The position numbers were made by a program, and so were the translations under genes. The notes below the pieces were generated by a model. That model searched no databases and had not been told where the DNA came from. It worked only from the letters and a program-made list of their open reading frames with translations. From the NCBI GenBank assembly GCA_934777245.1, contig CAKVND010000050.1, forward strand, positions 1-16,089: 16,089 bases of DNA, read 5' to 3'. This DNA is from an uncultured Candidatus Melainabacteria bacterium (GTDB taxonomy: Bacteria; Cyanobacteriota; Vampirovibrionia; Gastranaerophilales; Gastranaerophilaceae). The first letter of the stretch is position 1. Every line of letters starts with the position of its first letter. This document shows positions 14,626 to 16,089 of this stretch, piece after piece.

Positions 14626-15909
14626 ATGGTTCAATCAATAGATAGTAACTTAAGCGGACAAAATTATAATGCTGTAAAAATCAATATTCAAAAACCGCAA
14701 GTAAATGGCAATCCAAATGTTAGTACAACGCAAAATAATGATAATGGAAATTATAGTGCAGTTAGTATTAATATTGATAATCCGACTGTAAACATGCCCG
14801 AACATAAAATTTATGATTATCCTGAAGCACAAGTTCCTGTAACTTATGATATGGCAAATATCAACCAAATACCGCTTCCACAAGGATTTCATGTTGCTTA
14901 TCAAACAACCAATTTAATTTTGCCCAAAATGGAAAATGAATTGGAAATAGAAGTTGATAAAAAAACGCCTGAAAAATTAGAAGACAAAGCTTCGATAGAA
15001 GAAATCGAAGAACCGCAAAATGAAAAAGTTGCGTCAGAAACTGCGGATGAAGCTAAAACACCTGTAGTTGATGTAGAAGAAAAAACAGAAGAAAAAGAAG
15101 ATAAGAAAGTTGAAGTTCCTGAACCTAATTTCACGACAGTAGAAGCCGAAAAAGGTGAAGAAAAAATTGATAATATAAGCAATGATGTTGAAGTAATGGA
15201 AACTGAAACCAAGGGAATAAAGAAACCTGAAATTATTCCAGGAGAAGAAATTAAACCTGATGTAGATATTCCATTAGTTATTTCAAATTTAACAAATGAA
15301 GATTTTGATGTTCAGGCTCAACAAATGGAAGAAATTGCTAGAGTAGCTTTAGATGATTCAAATAATGCAATTCCTTACATAGTAAGAGACGTTTTTTCAA
15401 GTTTGATTGATATTACAAAAAAAGATTCAGCAGAGTTAGCAGCTCCAACGGACGAACAAATCCAAGCTAGAAGAAAAGTAATTGCTAATTTTGTAAGTAT
15501 GGAAAACAGTAAAGCTAATAACCAGCCTGTAAAACTTCCATATTCAATAACCGAAAAAGATGTAGCTTTGGCTGATACGATTGCACCTATGGAGCAAGCC
15601 GAAAGAAATAAAGAATATGCTTTGTATACAATGGCTATTTTAGCTAAGGTTTATACGGATGAAATAGAAAAACAAACCGGAAATATTGTTCCAATGACTG
15701 ACATCCCTGGAACAGCCGCTATTGTTGATTCTTTAAGATATAATCCGAATTCCGGCGTAAAGATTGCGTCAATTGATGCTCTCAGACATATTTACAGACC
15801 TGAATACAAAGAAGAAATGTCAACATTATTCACCCTTGCTCAAGCTGACACAAATCCAGAAGTTGCAATCGCTGCAACAAGAGCGCTAGATAAAATTAAT
15901 AATCAATAA
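14626..15909 (+). CDS. Acidic HEAT-like repeat protein with N-terminal duplicated motif (427 aa)
   Basis: The N-terminus carries the same 15-residue motif twice, NYNAVKINIQKPQVN (13-27) and NYSAVSINIDNPTVN (42-56). A Glu/Lys/Pro-rich, low-complexity linker spans roughly residues 100-215. The C-terminal half is helical with HEAT or PBS-lyase-like repeats, clearest at VKIASIDALRHIYRPEYKEEMSTLFTLAQADTNPEVAIAATRALDKI. The protein lacks a signal peptide or membrane segment. It is probably a cytoplasmic scaffold; the partner is unknown. AAAGGATG lies 8 bases before the ATG. A TTGACG at 14577 could be part of its promoter. No catalytic motif is seen. Confidence 0.75.
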   Translation: MVQSIDSNLSGQNYNAVKINIQKPQVNGNPNVSTTQNNDNGNYSAVSINIDNPTVNMPEHKIYDYPEAQVPVTYDMANINQIPLPQGFHVAYQTTNLILPKMENELEIEVDKKTPEKLEDKASIEEIEEPQNEKVASETADEAKTPVVDVEEKTEEKEDKKVEVPEPNFTTVEAEKGEEKIDNISNDVEVMETETKGIKKPEIIPGEEIKPDVDIPLVISNLTNEDFDVQAQQMEEIARVALDDSNNAIPYIVRDVFSSLIDITKKDSAELAAPTDEQIQARRKVIANFVSMENSKANNQPVKLPYSITEKDVALADTIAPMEQAERNKEYALYTMAILAKVYTDEIEKQTGNIVPMTDIPGTAAIVDSLRYNPNSGVKIASIDALRHIYRPEYKEEMSTLFTLAQADTNPEVAIAATRALDKINNQ

Positions 15910-15932
15910 CTTTTTATAACACATTCATTACA

Positions 15933-15980
15933 CTACACAAAAGACAGGCTGACAAATTGTCAGTCTGTTCTTTTGTGTAG
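15933..15980 (+). terminator. Terminator of the HEAT-like gene
   Basis: ACAGGCTGAC pairs with GTCAGTCTGT, followed by TCTTTT. The A-rich upstream side pairs with this T-rich side to give a stem of about 22 bp with one bulge. It lies 24 bases beyond the stop. Confidence 0.8.
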
Positions 15981-15992
15981 AGGACAACATCT

Positions 15993-16008
15993 CACCCTAG
16001 CCCTCTCC
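15993..16008. repeat. Partial inverse copy of the GGGCTAGGGTG repeat
   Basis: CACCCTAGCCCTCTCC is the reverse complement of the right part of the repeat at 4175-4206 apart from one base. Only the one arm is present here. Confidence 0.55.
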
Positions 16009-16089
16009 TATAAGACACTACTGTCCGAGATAAATTTATCTATAATTTACAAAAAGTAGTTAAGTCAAGGCTTTTTAATAAAATTTGTA

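Noticed and set aside
14901..15212. A Ser-rich minus-strand frame inside the HEAT-like gene
   Set aside because: It is the reverse reading of the Glu/Lys-rich linker, whose codon bias produces a Ser/Phe-rich shadow.
16029..16046. GATAAATTTATC palindrome followed by TATAAT at the right edge
   Set aside because: The -10 match is perfect, but no -35 is evident and the window ends before any gene, so a promoter call is not supportable.

Overview
The window is AT-rich and carries ordinary bacterial housekeeping genes spaced by repeat-filled intergenic regions. The combination of low G+C, clear Shine-Dalgarno sequences, a small MGLSAS-type protein, an acidic HEAT-like protein and a stand-alone CheD-like protein resembles gut Gastranaerophilales ('Melainabacteria', non-photosynthetic relatives of Cyanobacteria). 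That assignment is an inference from memory of such proteins; no 16S or other decisive marker is present.

Layout. (1) 1-950: the last codons of rplL (L7/L12) and its terminator, a small minus-strand MGLSAS protein with a (CTA)12 microsatellite in its leader, and an unexplained structured stretch near 820-890. (2) 951-4577: a minus-strand HTH protein, then plus-strand miaB, alr and a secreted TonB-C-like protein. (3) 4617-6622: a minus-strand XRE repressor, an unidentified structured RNA candidate with tandem terminators, and pepA. (4) 6718-7432: tRNA-Val(UAC) with its own promoter and terminator, then a small exported Cys-rich protein. (5) 7515-10193: a PPP-type phosphatase with an altered GNHE motif, divergent from rimO, followed by a CheD-like protein. 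(6) 10222-13155: minus-strand tgt, ndk and a two-membrane-segment hypothetical gene, with ndk bracketed by two inverted copies of a repeat element. (7) 13245-16089: rbfA-truB as an abutting pair, then an acidic HEAT-like protein and its terminator.

Functional theme. Much of the content serves translation: L7/L12, tRNA-Val, MiaB (ms2i6A37), Tgt (queuine/preQ1 at G34), TruB (pseudouridine 55), RimO (S12 methylthiolation) and RbfA (30S maturation). Alr supplies D-alanine for peptidoglycan, Ndk balances nucleoside triphosphates and PepA handles peptide turnover. Except for rbfA-truB, most genes look like singletons or short units with their own promoters and terminators.

No defence island, CRISPR array, prophage or biosynthetic cluster is visible. 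The most unusual content is non-coding: several palindromic repeat families, including REP-like units with a GTAG edge; the inverted repeat pair around ndk; the microsatellite leader; and the structured RNA candidate upstream of the XRE gene. Among proteins, the CheD-like gene without visible chemotaxis context and the phosphatase with GSHE in place of GNHE deserve attention.
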